A stretch of 64,000 nucleotides of DNA from contig NC_026657.2 in assembly GCF_000004075.3 (NCBI RefSeq), forward strand, positions 12,090,001 to 12,154,000, in the 5' to 3' direction. Under the pieces are notes generated by a model that saw only the letters and a list, made by a program, of their open reading frames with translations, made no database searches and was not told the DNA's origin. How positions within the stretch are numbered: position 1 is the stretch's first letter; the number at the start of each line of letters is the position of its first letter. The stretch is from Cucumis sativus (taxonomy: Eukaryota; Streptophyta; Magnoliopsida; Cucurbitales; Cucurbitaceae). The position numbers and the translations under genes were made by a program. Positions 1 to 12,098 of the stretch are shown one piece after another.

Positions 1-949
1 ATGGAATATGCATGTTAATTACATCACAATTAATATACCACACTATCAACCTGTTGGATCAAAAACATCATTTTATTTCAAATTTCTCAAATCTACCACA
101 CCCATGATCACGATCGTATTAATATTCACAAATGCAACATGTCTTAATTTTAAAAAAACCCATATTCTCTTTTCTTTCTTGTAACAATCTAATGGGACTA
201 AGCAAAGTTTTATTTTTTTCCATTTTTTTTAAAAATATTTAGGATAGTTGTTTCTTTTTTCCATTTTTTTAACATTGAACCTTTCGATTCACGATAGATG
301 TTTCTTTTTATCACCTCTCTCATTTTATTTTTTTAACTCTATACCTCATTCTACTCAATTATCATTACTCTTCCTAAATTTTGTGTTTACTAAGTATCAA
401 ATTCGACATCATCGGACAATTTAGAAACTCTTTAGACAAATATTTATTATACGATAAAATAATAAATACAAGAAAAAAAAGTCTATAACTTTTTATATTC
501 TTGTTGTTGGGCCAACTTGGATGATCTATTAAACACTAAATTAAAAATTTACCATATTTGGTAAATATACAGTGAAATTTGTCATTTTTCATTTTCTTAT
601 TTTTTATATATATGCAAGTGGTCCAATAATTTATGTAATTTATTTTGATGAGCCATTGGGCTTTGGTCTCAATTTGGGTATTGGGCTTTGCCCTATTTTT
701 GTTTTCTCTATCCATATTTCTCCCACGTTGCTTATTCAATCTCCGGTCAAGACCTGCCGGAGTTTCTTCCATGTACTCTTGTATTCTCGTTCTCGTTCTC
801 GTTCTCTTTCAGTTTCTGTTTTACTTATTCCCTCAGACCCATCATTTGTACCGAATGTTAGTGTTGCAATTTCGTCCTGTTTTGACAGAAGAGTCTTCAC
901 CTTATGCCTTCTTTCTGTTGCTTCTTGTCAATAGCATTCCGATTTTGAA
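1..949. other. Intergenic / 5' region of PPR gene
   Basis: AT-rich sequence with no recognisable gene. An open frame at 572-934 is in phase with the PPR start at 950 but is closed by a TAG at 932-934. Its translation is low-complexity (a TTC/TCG-rich stretch near 780-815) and matches nothing I know. The stretch from about 640 to 949 is less AT-rich and is probably promoter and 5' UTR. Confidence 0.6.
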
Positions 950-3070
950 ATGATACGGGGACGGCCGTCCTGTAAGTATTATCTTTCTATGAACTTCAGA
1001 AACTTGGTTACCACTTGTACTGTCCCACTTGATCCTCCAACTACTTCTAGTTTCTCTTCTGCAAGCGAACATAAAAATTTGTGCTTTTCCTTAGTGGAGC
1101 AGCTAATTCGTCGTGGCTTCTTTTTTCAGGCGCAACAAGTGATACAACGAATTGTAACACAATCTTCTTCAATTTCTGAAGCTATTTCGATTGTTAATTT
1201 TGCTGCTGAATGGGGTTTGGAGCTTGATTTGGCTACCCATGGTTTGCTCTGCCGGCAACTTGTTTTCTCTAAACCCCAGTTGTCTGAATTTCTGTACAAT
1301 AGGAAATTTGTAGTTGGAGGTGCTGAGCCAGATGTGTTACTTTTGGATTCTATGGTAAGCTGCTTTTGTAGGCTAGGAAAATTTGAGGAGGCACTGAGCC
1401 ATTTTAATCGACTCCTTTCGTTGAATTATGTCCCGAGTAAAGTTTCATTTAATGCTATCTTTCGAGAGCTTTGTGCACAAGGAAGGGTTTTAGAGGCGTT
1501 TAACTATTTTGTGAGAGTCAATGGAGCTGGTATTTACTTGGGGTGTTGGTGTTTTAATGTCTTGATGGATGGGCTATGCAATCAGGGGTTTATGGGGGAA
1601 GCTCTTGAATTGTTTGATATAATGCAAAGCACGAATGGTTATCCTCCTACATTGCATTTGTTTAAGACATTGTTTTATGGCCTTTGTAAGAGTGGATGGT
1701 TAGTGGAGGCAGAGTTGTTGATCAGAGAAATGGAGTTCCGAAGTCTATATCCTGACAAGACGATGTATACTTCTTTAATTCATGGATATTGCAGAGATAG
1801 GAAAATGAAAATGGCAATGCAAGCCTTGTTTAGAATGGTAAAAATAGGCTGTAAGCCGGATACTTTTACATTAAATTCATTGATCCATGGGTTTGTGAAA
1901 CTGGGTCTAGTTGAGAAGGGTTGGTTAGTATATAAGCTTATGGAAGACTGGGGAATCCAACCTGATGTGGTAACTTTTCACATCATGATCGGTAAGTATT
2001 GTCAGGAAGGGAAGGTTGACTCTGCATTAATGATTTTGAATAGTATGGTCAGCTCCAACTTATCTCCTAGTGTTCATTGTTATACAGTTTTGAGTAGTGC
2101 ACTTTACAGGAATGGTAGGTTAGAAGAAGTCGATGGATTGTTTAAAGGTATGTTGGACAATGGAATCATACCTGATCATGTGTTGTTTTTAACACTTATG
2201 AAGATGTATCCAAAGGGACATGAACTTCAGCTTGCTTTAAATATTTTAGAGACAATTGTAAAGAATGGGTGTGGGTGTGATCCTTCTGTAATCTTAGCCA
2301 GTGCAGAGTGGCAAACATCAAGCAATCTGGAGCAAAAATTTGAAATAGTTCTGAAAGAAATATCCATTAGCGACTTGAATCTAGCAGGTGTGGCATTTAG
2401 TATTGTGATTAGTGCTTTATGTGAGACAGAAAATTTTTGTTATGCTTTGGATTACTTGCATAATATGGTAAGCCTAGGATGCAAGCCTCTGCTCTTTACT
2501 TACAATTCCTTGATTAGGCGTCTTTGCAAGGAGAGGCTTTTTGAGGATGCTATGTCTCTAATCGATCACATGAAGGACTACAGTTTGTTTCCGAATACCA
2601 CAACATATCTGATTATCGTAAACGAATACTGTAGGCAGGGTAATGTTACAGCAGCATACCATATTCTAAGGAAAATGAGACAGGTGGGATTGAAACCAAG
2701 TGTTGCTATTTATGATTCAATAATCAGGTGTTTAAGTAGGGAAAAGAGAATTTGTGAAGCAGAAGTTGTTTTCAAGATGATGCTTGAGGCTGGTATGGAT
2801 CCTGATAAGAAGTTCTATTTGACGATGATTAAAGGCTATAGTAAAAATGGAAGGATTCTTGAAGCATGTGAATTGTTTGAGCAAATGGTTGAGAATTCTA
2901 TTCCACCAAGCTCTCATATTTATACAGCGCTGATTCGTGGCTTGGGTATGAAAAATATGACTGATAAGGGATGTTTATATCTGGGCAAGATGTCAAGAAA
3001 TGGGTTTTTACCTAATGTTGTATTGTATTCCACACTTATGAACCATTACCTAAGGGTAGGAGAGGTTTAA
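950..3070 (+). CDS. P-class pentatricopeptide repeat protein, C-terminally truncated
   Basis: This is an intronless 706-aa ORF made almost entirely of degenerate 35-residue PPR units from about residue 130 onward. Recurring signatures are GCKPDTFTLNSLIHGFVKLG, IQPDVVTF, PDKTMYTSLIHGYCR and PPSSHIYTALIRGLG. PPR proteins of this class bind organellar RNA in processing, stabilisation or splicing. No E or DYW editing domain is visible. The N-terminus is Ser/Arg/Cys-rich and could be a transit peptide, but I cannot tell mitochondrion from plastid. The ORF stops at TAA 3068-3070, while PPR homology continues in the same frame beyond it, so the protein is shorter than its relatives. It resembles the long PPR protein next to PMEI genes in Arabidopsis (At5g62370, from memory). 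It may be a functional truncated allele or an early pseudogene. Confidence 0.88.
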   Translation: MIRGRPSCKYYLSMNFRNLVTTCTVPLDPPTTSSFSSASEHKNLCFSLVEQLIRRGFFFQAQQVIQRIVTQSSSISEAISIVNFAAEWGLELDLATHGLLCRQLVFSKPQLSEFLYNRKFVVGGAEPDVLLLDSMVSCFCRLGKFEEALSHFNRLLSLNYVPSKVSFNAIFRELCAQGRVLEAFNYFVRVNGAGIYLGCWCFNVLMDGLCNQGFMGEALELFDIMQSTNGYPPTLHLFKTLFYGLCKSGWLVEAELLIREMEFRSLYPDKTMYTSLIHGYCRDRKMKMAMQALFRMVKIGCKPDTFTLNSLIHGFVKLGLVEKGWLVYKLMEDWGIQPDVVTFHIMIGKYCQEGKVDSALMILNSMVSSNLSPSVHCYTVLSSALYRNGRLEEVDGLFKGMLDNGIIPDHVLFLTLMKMYPKGHELQLALNILETIVKNGCGCDPSVILASAEWQTSSNLEQKFEIVLKEISISDLNLAGVAFSIVISALCETENFCYALDYLHNMVSLGCKPLLFTYNSLIRRLCKERLFEDAMSLIDHMKDYSLFPNTTTYLIIVNEYCRQGNVTAAYHILRKMRQVGLKPSVAIYDSIIRCLSREKRICEAEVVFKMMLEAGMDPDKKFYLTMIKGYSKNGRILEACELFEQMVENSIPPSSHIYTALIRGLGMKNMTDKGCLYLGKMSRNGFLPNVVLYSTLMNHYLRVGEV

Positions 3071-3625
3071 TATGCCTTTCAATTAGTTGATTTGATGGAA
3101 AGGAGCCACATTAAACCCGATGTTATCTTCTATATCACATTGGTCAGTGGTGTTTGCAAAAATTCAAGTGTGAAAAAAATGGTGCATGCTAGGGAAAGAT
3201 AATGAAAAGGCAAAATTTGCGTGGTTTCATCCGCTCCATGAAATAGTTATTGTTCCCAAGGATAATAATAAGATAGTTTCCACAAATTTTACCAAGGAAA
3301 TGAAATCCTTAGCATTAAAACTTCTTCAGAAGGTTTAAGATGTAGGCATTATGCCTAACCTGCATATGTGGACATTTTAAGACAGATAGGATGTTGGATG
3401 AGAATTAGCACTTGGAATTGATGCAAAAAGAAGGGTTGCGTCCAATCCATTTACTTTCACGATACTTATGGACGGGCATATTCTTGTGGGCAATGTTAAC
3501 TCTATTATTGGGTTGTTTAATAAGATGCATGTAGATGGTTGCATTTCAGATAAAGTTGCAAACACCTTTCTGAAAGGCCTTTCGAAAGGAGGGAGACTTT
3601 CTGATGGATTATCACTCACATACAA
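3071..3625 (+). pseudogene. Decayed C-terminal PPR repeats of the upstream gene
   Basis: Immediately after the TAA at 3068-3070 the same frame encodes a PPR-like stretch (AFQLVDLMERSHIKPDV, then YITLVSGVCKNSSV) up to a second stop at 3200-3202. Near 3440-3460 homology resumes as MQKEGLRP and then, after an apparent 1-bp deletion, continues in the next frame as FTFTILMDGHILVGN and KMHVDGCISDKVANTFLKGL. Several stops and at least one frameshift separate the pieces. These are the fossil last two to four PPR units of the gene at 950-3070. Confidence 0.8.
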
Positions 3626-5542
3626 TGCGTAAAAGAAGGTTTTTCCCCAACTCCGTATATACTAGCTTATCATAGATAATAAAACTTTTCTTGAGCTTGT
3701 GATTCAAGTGATCGTGCTTTCAAGTTTAGTAAGGAATGATGCCCATGATAAACTCTTACCTCAATAGAAATGTTGCACATTGACTGCCCACATCCTTGGT
3801 AATAATCTTCCTCTGCATTTCTGCAGTTCAGTCGATACTTCTTTCATTTGAAGCAAACTTATCGTTCTTCAAAATTTTCTCATCCAGTCCTTGGTTTTCC
3901 CCTTTTCATTTTCTATCATTAACTCTTCACATTGTTTCCTTCTGCACCACAATTTCATCTATCAACAAATTATTCACAATTTCTTTGCTCTCGCAAATCT
4001 CTATCCCCTACGACCATCACAATTCACTAGAAGTATTTTTAGGGTGTTTAACTTTGTTTAATTTGTCCCTGTGGAGATTAGATTGTTAATTTGCTTGAGT
4101 ATGAATATTTTGGCACTGTTAGAATTAGTGGACCTGTTACATGTTGAAAGCCTATAATTTATATTGCCCTAATTTTTGTTCTTTTTTAATTAGGCCTATG
4201 TTGCCTATAAAGTCTTCCCCTCTGTATTATCATTTTCATAAGAAAATAATAAGAAGCCTCTAAACCATGATTTTTCTCCATGTCCTAGGGTTTCCATGTA
4301 AATCTTATGTTTTTTTCGTCATTACTTTCAATAGGTACATTTTGTTATCCCTGTTTAGATTCTTACTGTTTGGAGGGATATGATAGAACTGTCTTTGTAG
4401 TCTCTGAAGGTTCAATCAACTTCAACACCATCAACTTGATTAGAAGGCACTCTGCTTCAAAGATTTAATCCAGAACCCATTTTTTCTAGAGTTAATGCAT
4501 CATAATGTGCTATTTCTATATCTATTTTATTTTACAGCTTTGTTTTCATAAACTCAGTAAACAGTTATAATTAAATGAATGTATTACTTTAAATTGTGCA
4601 ATTAAGATTATTCTAAAGTGTGGGTCAACCCCACAATAACAGAAGAATTAAAATGTTAATCCTTTTACATTTTTGAAAATCTTCAAAAAATTTAAATTCT
4701 ATGTATTACCCTCGTTTTGAATTTTCATATTCTTAAGCATGGAATTGCTTGGAGGAAACGTGTTAATTTTGACTTTTGATGCTTGATGTTTTAATTCTAG
4801 AATTTTTTTGTTAGTTGAATTGAACTCACGTATCGAAGCTTTTCTATGGTCAAGTGAAGTCCTTTGCAATTCATGCAGCAAGTTGATTTTTCATATGAAA
4901 CTGCATTCATTGTGAAGAATGAAGATTTTCATCCACTAAACAACTGGCCTTTTCAAGCCTACCTCTAGGAGCCTTTATGCTATATAACATAGTTCATGTT
5001 ATAAATGTGTTGTGAGAAGTGCATCGCTAGTTCTTTGCAACGAATAGAAGAAAGTTGCATGATGTTCATTTCAAAATATCGTGCTTTCAATTTTCTTTCT
5101 TTCTTTCTTTTTGAAGGTGTGTGAAGCTTTATGCATGTTCTTATTTGCATGATTGAATCCCCTTGCCATGTTAGTACCCTCCTTTTGGGAGTTTTTCCTC
5201 TTCCTTTTCGTTTTGTTTTTTTTTTAATGTATTCTCCTTGTGCTCTTACTGTAGTAATCTTTCTGCTATTAGTTAGTTGGAGTCCACTTATATCAACTTG
5301 TGTCACTAAGGAGCTATTTACTCTCGGGTTTCTCAATAGTTATTTTGTTTACACTTAATATAATGAAAATTGCTTGGTTTCCCATTAAAAAAAGTGTGTT
5401 GAAGATCATCAATAGAGATGTGCTCTTTAATTGGGAAATTGATTAATATAACTTTTCATTTGACATATATATGACCATGAATGATGAATTAAATGATTGG
5501 GCTATATTTATTTCAGAGGAAGATTGAAGACAACTTTTTCTT
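3626..5542. other. Intergenic, no gene seen
   Basis: About 1.9 kb between the PPR remnant and the 3' end of the pectinesterase gene. The open frames here (for example 3796-4089 on + and 4980-5336 on -) are low-complexity and match no family I recognise. The stretch includes a possible LTR fragment (4117-4428) and a (TTTC)n tract near 5094-5110. Confidence 0.55.
4117..4428 (+). mobile_element. Possible Copia-type solo LTR remnant
   Basis: The stretch begins TGTTAGAATTAG. It contains a promoter-like GCCTATAAAGTC, a CTCTGTATTATCATTTTC / AATAATAAGAAG block, and then TTTTTCTCC with CTAGGGTTTCCATGTAAATC. That order is typical of the R/U5 region of plant Ty1-copia LTRs as I know them. A CA-type end near 4428 (CTTCAACA) is plausible, but I could not find a clean target-site duplication or an internal domain, so the right boundary is a guess. 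Confidence 0.35.
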
Positions 5543-7588
5543 CTAGAGTCCAGGAGTGAATGGGACCTCTGTGTCTGGCAACCACGACTGTCCTGCAATG
5601 AAATTTTGGACGGTGAACTCTGATGCCTCTGTTAAATTGGTTATAACATGGTAACCTTTCCACTTCACTCGCTGGCTAATTGGTGACCCAGGACCAATGT
5701 TGTTATATTCTCCATAATATAACGTATTCAACGCAAAGTCACCATCCCACTCCAACCAACCTGCTGGATCAACCAAACTATCAATGTAAGTTTTCATGAA
5801 AACTGTTCGAGAGTACTCCTTCCACGGCCTTCCTAAGTAGGTTTTCACTGTGCTCTCCACTGGTTTTAGGTCATCTGTGGCCATGACTCGTGAATTGTGG
5901 ATTGAAATGCCAGTATTTTGATTTGGATCTGTCCGTCCTTGAGCAGTGACTGCGTTCTTCTGACCATTCATTGGCTTCCTTGCATAAATCATGCAATTCT
6001 GTAGAACAACTGCAGCATTGCCAAATATAAAATCTACAGTGCCGTAAATATAACACTCCTTATAGAATTGTCTTTGTGAATGGACATAAAGGGTGTCTTG
6101 ATACCCTTCAAAGGCACAACGGTAGAAAACAGAAAGATCTGCGCCAGATCGGAGTGCAACTGCTTGATGGTTCTCAGGACCAGCGGTATTCCGGAATGTG
6201 ATGCCGCGAGCTATAAATCCTTCACCAGTCACCGCTGATTGTCACGGAATACAAACAAGTATTTCTCGTTATTTGATTTCACAATGCTGTTTTAGGAATG
6301 TATATAAAAAATAAAAATGTATACAAGTATTTGACTTTTGACAGCTATATAATGTATAGTATGAAATTCATATGATGAAATGCGGTATATACACATTGCC
6401 ATTTTTATATTGATGCTGACAAAGAAAGCTGGGATGCTGGCCACCAATAATTCTAGGTTTGAGAAACTTATATTTTATATTTTTTATTTGGAAATGGAAG
6501 ATAGGAGAAAAATCTATGCACCATGTCTTGAAATAGAAGAAATTTTATTCTAGATGACAAAGCTGCCATGTCATGTCAGTAAGTTTGGTGGAGTTGGAAT
6601 GGGAGAAATATGCAGGTTGACATGTTCAAATGTTGTTATAATGCATGCAAATTATCATATAAACAGTTAACCTATGAACCTAGAGAGAAAGAGGCTTACC
6701 AACAGTAGCAGAATTGAAAGTGGTGGAGCCTCCTCCTACACTTCTATTGCCGGTAATGAAGGTAAATCTCATTCCATCTCCAATGAGCATTATATTCTTC
6801 ATCTTACTTCCTATCTCGAGATTTTCTCTGTAAACCCCTCTCTTTACTTGTATAACAAATCTTCCACTTGTCTTCCTTTTTGCAGCTTCCTCAAGAGCAG
6901 CTCCTACCGTCGTATAGTTACCGGATCCATCCTGAGCCACCACAAGGTCCACCTTTGTTGAAGATGACTGCAGTAACCTCCTATCACCACCCGAAAGCCA
7001 ACTTGGAAATCCTTTTTTGTACGTCTCCTTCCCATTCCCCACCCCAGCTGAAGCATTATTAATAGCCAAACTGTTGCTTATTAACTCAGTGACATTGTCT
7101 GACATGATCAGTGGCAATATATAGTCCGAAACATTAAGCTCAGCAAACCCGGTGCGACAGGTCTCAAGGTTGGTTAGGGCAGTACTGAGCCAGGTTTGGA
7201 TATCAAACTCAGTACTTTTAGTAGAGGAATCAAGGGTTTGGTTAAGCTGAAGGATGGTATTTTGGTAAAGCTTCAAGCAATCAGCCCAAGCAGCCTTTTC
7301 CTTCCCATTTCGACACTTGGAACCGACACCTTTAGTGTGGCTCTCAGCACTCAGAGCTCTTTCCATGGCGAATTGGATCACCATTTTCTTGAAGTCAGTC
7401 ATATCTTTGGGAGGAGACTTGGTGCCATGGTTGAAAAAGTACTTGCAGGTTTCAGGGTACGTGGTTTTTTTGCACCACCAATCAATGCCATTAGAGGCAG
7501 GCTTGGAAAAGGCTGAAGAAGAAGACAGTAGAAAGAAGTGAAGGAAAATGAAGACTCCAAAACTTGTCCCCATTGAAAGACCAGCCAT
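5543..7588 (-). CDS. Pectinesterase with N-terminal PMEI pro-domain (two exons)
   Basis: Type-I/group-2 pectin methylesterase, which removes methyl groups from homogalacturonan in the wall. Exons are 7588-6700 and 6234-5543; the intron 6699-6235 has GT...AG ends and splits the codon in TV|AVTG. The joined protein is 526 aa. Residues 1-26 form a signal peptide. The PMEI-like pro-region (about 30-200) has Cys39, Cys48, Cys104 and Cys144. The RRLL processing motif is at 203-206. The catalytic domain carries QAVAL (Gln320), QDTLY (Gln342/Asp343), YGTVDFIFG (Asp364) and LGRPWKEYS (Arg432, Trp434), so every expected catalytic residue is present. The ATG at 7588 is chosen over an in-frame ATG at 7723 because a TATA box lies at 7630-7636 and the encoded signal peptide starts there. 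Neighbouring PMEI genes encode possible inhibitors of this family. Confidence 0.95.
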
Positions 7589-7629
7589 TTCTATGTTTGA
7601 TGAAGCTAAGATAGATCTCTTATGTTTGA

Positions 7630-7636
7630 TTATATA
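7630..7636 (-). promoter_or_regulatory. TATA box of pectinesterase gene
   Basis: TATATAA on the minus strand, about 42 bp upstream of the ATG at 7588, which places transcription initiation near 7604. The position excludes the longer in-frame start at 7723. Confidence 0.65.
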
Positions 7637-10225
7637 GTAGAGGGGAAGAAGAGGAGACAGGTTGGCTATTTGAAAATAACAGCAGTTTGAATAATCAAAG
7701 TCCAAAACTTGTATTGTATCCATGTGCCATTCATCTATTCACTTCACAGGCCTTCTCCTTCCCTCTCTACCTAGAAGATGAGAAAGATGAATTACTATTA
7801 AAACTTCCTATTGTATTGAGCTTTCATGCAAACAGTTGTATATATGAAGTTGACTTTGACTAACTTAACCAAGATTGCTTGCCTAACCTCTAAGATAGAG
7901 GCGTTTTATTTATTTATGTTTAATTGTTCCCCCCTCCCTTCTCCCAATAATAGAAATAAGATATACAGAAAGTTTTAAGGCATTTAATTGCCATTGCCAC
8001 TATGTTTAAAACCTTCATTTTAAAATTTTACCATGCTGTTTCTGTAAACTATTCTTTCATAGTAGGTACTGATTTGATGAAAAAATTGAAAAAGAAATTA
8101 TTTAAAATGTTTGTTGGCGTAAATAAAAACATTGTTTACATTTAAAATGTATTGTATAGAGTTTGGGAGAAACGTCATGAATGACACAATATACTCCTCA
8201 ATTTGGTATCCATTTTAGTACCATTTCTAATCCATCGGAATATATGTATTTTCTAATCACCGCAAGACATTTTTATTTTATTTATTTTTTATGTTCTGTC
8301 CTCATAGTTTATTAGTTATTTAGTTTCATCATTATAGCATTTTAGTGATGTGCATCCATTGACATTAATATTGAAGATGTCAATACTCACATTATAATAT
8401 TTTTAAAATATTACCCTAATAATACAACCTTAAGACTTTTTAGTATGTAAAAAGAAATAATAAGAATATAAACATGTGACTTTTTCTTTCCATATATTGA
8501 CTCTTTTGTTTTTGATAGTAAGGGTTTGTCACATGGACATGGAGAAGCCAAAAACCGTGTTTCGTTTACAAAATCAAATCTTTGACAAACATCAATAATT
8601 AATGCTTAAAATACAATGTTTGAACTCTAAATTAGCCATATGGAGAGTTATTGACCATTGGCATATATAAACACAAGAAAGTACAGACTAAATGGTTAAA
8701 TATCAAAATTTACTAAAGTGATAGAGAGCTTTATTTTTTTTGACAACGTTTCATTACTTCAAATGTATACATATAAGTATGTTTTCTCCCACTTTTCTTC
8801 AACCCTCTCTGTAATTTCTCTTTTAACTTCGCGTCCCTCGAGCTCCTTTCCCATGCCTTAACAATTTTTAATCACTTTTGATCATTCTCTCAACTTTAGT
8901 ATATTTGTGGCCAGTGTTTATGATTTTTTAGATATCTTATTATTGTAAATCTTTATAATTTGGTTCTCTTCCGCTTATGTTGATGTTGGGTTGATTTAGG
9001 TTGGTATTTTTTCCCCTCATTTTGGTGCAACTTTTAAACTTTAGCAAAATTTTTAGTCACTTTCTTTTATTCGGGCAACTTCTGAATCTCAAATGACCAA
9101 ATCCAAATCAACTATTTACTTGTTTAATGTGATGTATGTTGTTGTCACGCGTGTTTTTGGTAGCTTTTAGCTAGTGTTTTTTATTTTATTTTCATAAACA
9201 TCTTATTAATGCTCTCAAGAGTAATTTAATCTACCCAAGTTTTATTAATGAATGGCTTGGGCAATAAACAGCTAATGAGAATACACAAGCTCATGAACTT
9301 TTACAAATGGTTACAACTATTGTATAAAAGACATAACAAAGTAACTAAAAGTATAACTAATCTTAATACATCTTACAAATATCACACCATTTTCAAACTT
9401 GAAATCTCCAATTCCAAATCAATTCTATACTTGTTTTAGGATGATTTTACACATATTTTATGGAGATTTTTTGCCTACATTTATTTTTGTTGGTCTTACA
9501 ACCACCAAACTTGAAATACTCAACCACAATAAATCAATTTTTATACTTATTTTAGGTGATTTAAAGTGGATTTACACATGTTTGAGCAAGTTTTTTAGCT
9601 AATGATTTTTGTCTTGAAATATCTTACAATTATCTTCCAACTTCCAAACTTGAAAGGCGTAACTCCACGTTATTTTTGTACATGTTTTAGGTTATTTTAA
9701 GTGGACTTGTATATGTTTAAGTAAGTTTTTCCTATGATAATCTCACAATTATCTTCTAAATTTCAAACTTGAAAAGTCTAACTCAAATCACCTATTATAC
9801 ATGTTTTAGGTGACATGGATGGATTTACACATGACCGGGCAAATTTTTTAGGTACTACTTATTATCTCGCAACCATTTTACAATTATCTTCCAACTTCAA
9901 AACTTACAAAAACCTTACTCCAAATAATATTCTATAGATGCATTTTTAGGGTGAGTTTGAAAATAATAATTTTAGTTTATGTTTCAATTTTGGGTTTTTA
10001 GTGTTGTTCGTTTTTGACTGTCATAAAAGATAAAAGAAGGGATGAATAATTTTCCAAATTAGCAATGTATGAATCAAATTAATTTAAATAAAGGTGACAA
10101 AGAACGATATTCCTCATCAAACTAAAGGGCAATCTGGACATTTCATCTCTCCAAAATAACAACGCCTATTTTGGGTTCAACTCAGAACGTCCGATTTCTC
10201 CGATACCCCTTTTCCGGCCAAGAAG
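7637..10225. other. Intergenic between divergent pectinesterase and four-TM genes
   Basis: AT-rich, with no coding region I can support; small open frames at 9248-9602 lie inside a degenerate tandem repeat. The last 100 bp before 10226 are less AT-rich and probably hold the TATA-less promoter and 5' UTR of the next gene. Confidence 0.6.
9367..9955. repeat. Degenerate tandem repeat, about five copies of ~120-130 bp
   Basis: Each copy follows the same order: CTTACAATTATCTTCCAAC, then CAAACTTGAAA, then AACTCCAAAT-like, then ATACATGTTTTAGGTGA, then GTGGATTTACACATG, then GCAAGTTTTTTAG. Copies begin near 9372, 9496, 9624, 9743 and 9877; the last is partial. Divergence between copies is high, so the array is old. 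No coding capacity is apparent. Confidence 0.75.
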
Positions 10226-12098
10226 ATGAGTCAGAGAAAATCCGCAGCCGGAAGGCCGTCTGGAACTGATGGCTCTGATTTTTCCTATCGTATGGTCGTC
10301 GATTCTCGTAAGTTTCCTCTATTCCTTCTCCTCAATTCTGATCCAAACCAAAAACGTCCCTGTTTTTCTTTTGAGGGGATTGTCTACCCCTAGCCCTAGC
10401 CCTAATTTTTCAGTCATTGGTACACAACAGCATTTCCAAATCATTTTCATTTACCTACTTTCTTTCTTTTATTGGAATCAAAATTTCAGTTCTTATCATG
10501 CCTTATTCTAATTCTAGGGTATCAAAAGGTTGCCAAAGGGAAATCTCGTTTCCATTCTCTGATTTTAGCTCAGGTACACCCATTATATTCATATCTTCTT
10601 CCGTCTTCTGTTTCATTGTTGCGCTGAGTGTGTAATCACGGACATCTCGTTTCATTAATACCCATGAAAATAGCGAGACATTTTTCCATTAGATAGTGTG
10701 ATGATGATGATGATGATGATGATGCCTCTGTTTCTTTACGCGAATGAAATTACAAGCACATCTACATCAATAATTTTCTAGAGCTGACCTCGAAAAAGAT
10801 TTATTAATTCCGGAATCTACCACATTATTTCTATGATTGTTATCTAAGTTTGTGTGATTAATAAAGCTTTAATGTAATTTCTTCAAGCTCTCACGTCTTT
10901 GATTTGATTGACTGACACGCACACGCTTCCCAGTTTCTTTATTGAAATTGATGAATGTTTATTCTCTAATATTTGAAATCAGGCCAACTGAAACTGGAAG
11001 GATTTGATAGTGACATGAAACATTACCTCATCTAATGATCCTATAATGTGTGTGCATGCCTTAGTAACGTTGGTTATTACTTGTTCAATGAAATAGGAGC
11101 CAATGCTTGTGAATTTCTAATTTTGTACTTTAATTTGGACTGTTTGATTCTATTGCAGGTTGTTATTCAGTTATGTGGAGTGGCATACTTGTTTCTATTG
11201 ACATCAAAAAAAGAGACCCCCGATAAACTTGCTATCTCATCTGCCATCACTGGTTTCTTTTCATTGTTCATTGGAGAATTAGGTTGCTACTTAGTACTGA
11301 TACTGTTACCTTTTGTACCAAATTTTTTACTCATCTTTATCTGTTTCAACAGTAATGGTTTATTTTTTTCTCAATGTTTTGTTGAAGGCCAAAGGCATAG
11401 CCGCACAAGTTTTTTGAAAGTATATGCGATTGCGTCATCTCTTTCACTTCTACTACTTCTTGTTGATGTCTCTCAGGGTAATTATACATTTGAGGTAAGA
11501 AAAGCCGATCCATTTTTAAATTTTGTACTCAAGTAAGAGTGAAATCAAATGTAAATGTTATCAAGCAACATCCCAACTGGAATTGTTATGTATGCTGACA
11601 AGTTGACAATAAAGTAAAATAGGCATCTACCTTTGTATTTAATGAGCATGCCTTCTTCGTATAGTTGTTGAGACTCTAGAGATTTTGATTGTTAGCTTTG
11701 TTACCATTGGCATCTATTCTTTAAAACGGTGGGAAGCATCAAGTTGATTTGGTTGATTGTTGTATTTATAATTCTATGGCCTTTAATCACAGCTTCCATG
11801 TAGTAATGTCTATTATTCATCATTCTAACTGAGTTCTGAATCTCATGAACCATGTAGAGTATTGGGGATCTAAGTAATTGGCAAGCAAAGCAACTCGAAC
11901 TTTTCGAGATGATCCGCATTTCTCTTGGTGGGTTTTCCATCACATATGACCTTCATTTGTTTTCATACAGCCAACAAGTACGAAAGACTAACATTGGGAT
12001 TCTGATATGTTTATATAGGGGCTCTGCTTCAAATATTTGCAATCAGCACAGTGATTTCCCTCGTCAGTAACATGTCTCCTCCAAAACGTGCGTCTTAA
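10226..12098 (+). CDS. Small four-TM membrane protein, Jagunal-like (six exons)
   Basis: Exons 10226-10307, 10518-10573, 11159-11282, 11388-11494, 11858-11927 and 12019-12098 all have GT-AG introns and correct phases, giving 172 aa. The N-terminus MSQRKSAAGRPSGTDGSDFS is conserved in plant homologues I recall (Arabidopsis At5g51510). Its GTDGSDF motif also occurs at the start of animal Jagunal proteins, which organise ER and the secretory pathway. Four hydrophobic segments follow, around VVIQLCGVAYLFLL, LAISSAITGFFSLFIGEL, VYAIASSLSLLLLLVDV and LLQIFAISTVISLVSNM. The C-terminus is SPPKRAS. A charged loop (SKKETPDK) separates the first two segments. The gene structure is secure. The Jagunal assignment and ER location are inferences from one motif and the topology. 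Confidence 0.85.
10699..10724. repeat. (TGA)n microsatellite in intron
   Basis: About eight tandem TGA/GAT triplets inside the second intron of the four-TM protein gene. Confidence 0.9.

Noticed and set aside
572-934. 120-aa open frame directly upstream of and in phase with the PPR gene
   Set aside because: It is closed by a TAG before the PPR ATG, is low-complexity, and resembles no transit peptide or PPR sequence. More likely promoter/leader.
7589-7723. Longer in-frame start for the pectinesterase
   Set aside because: The TATA box at 7630-7636 lies downstream of this ATG, and the signal peptide begins at the ATG at 7588.
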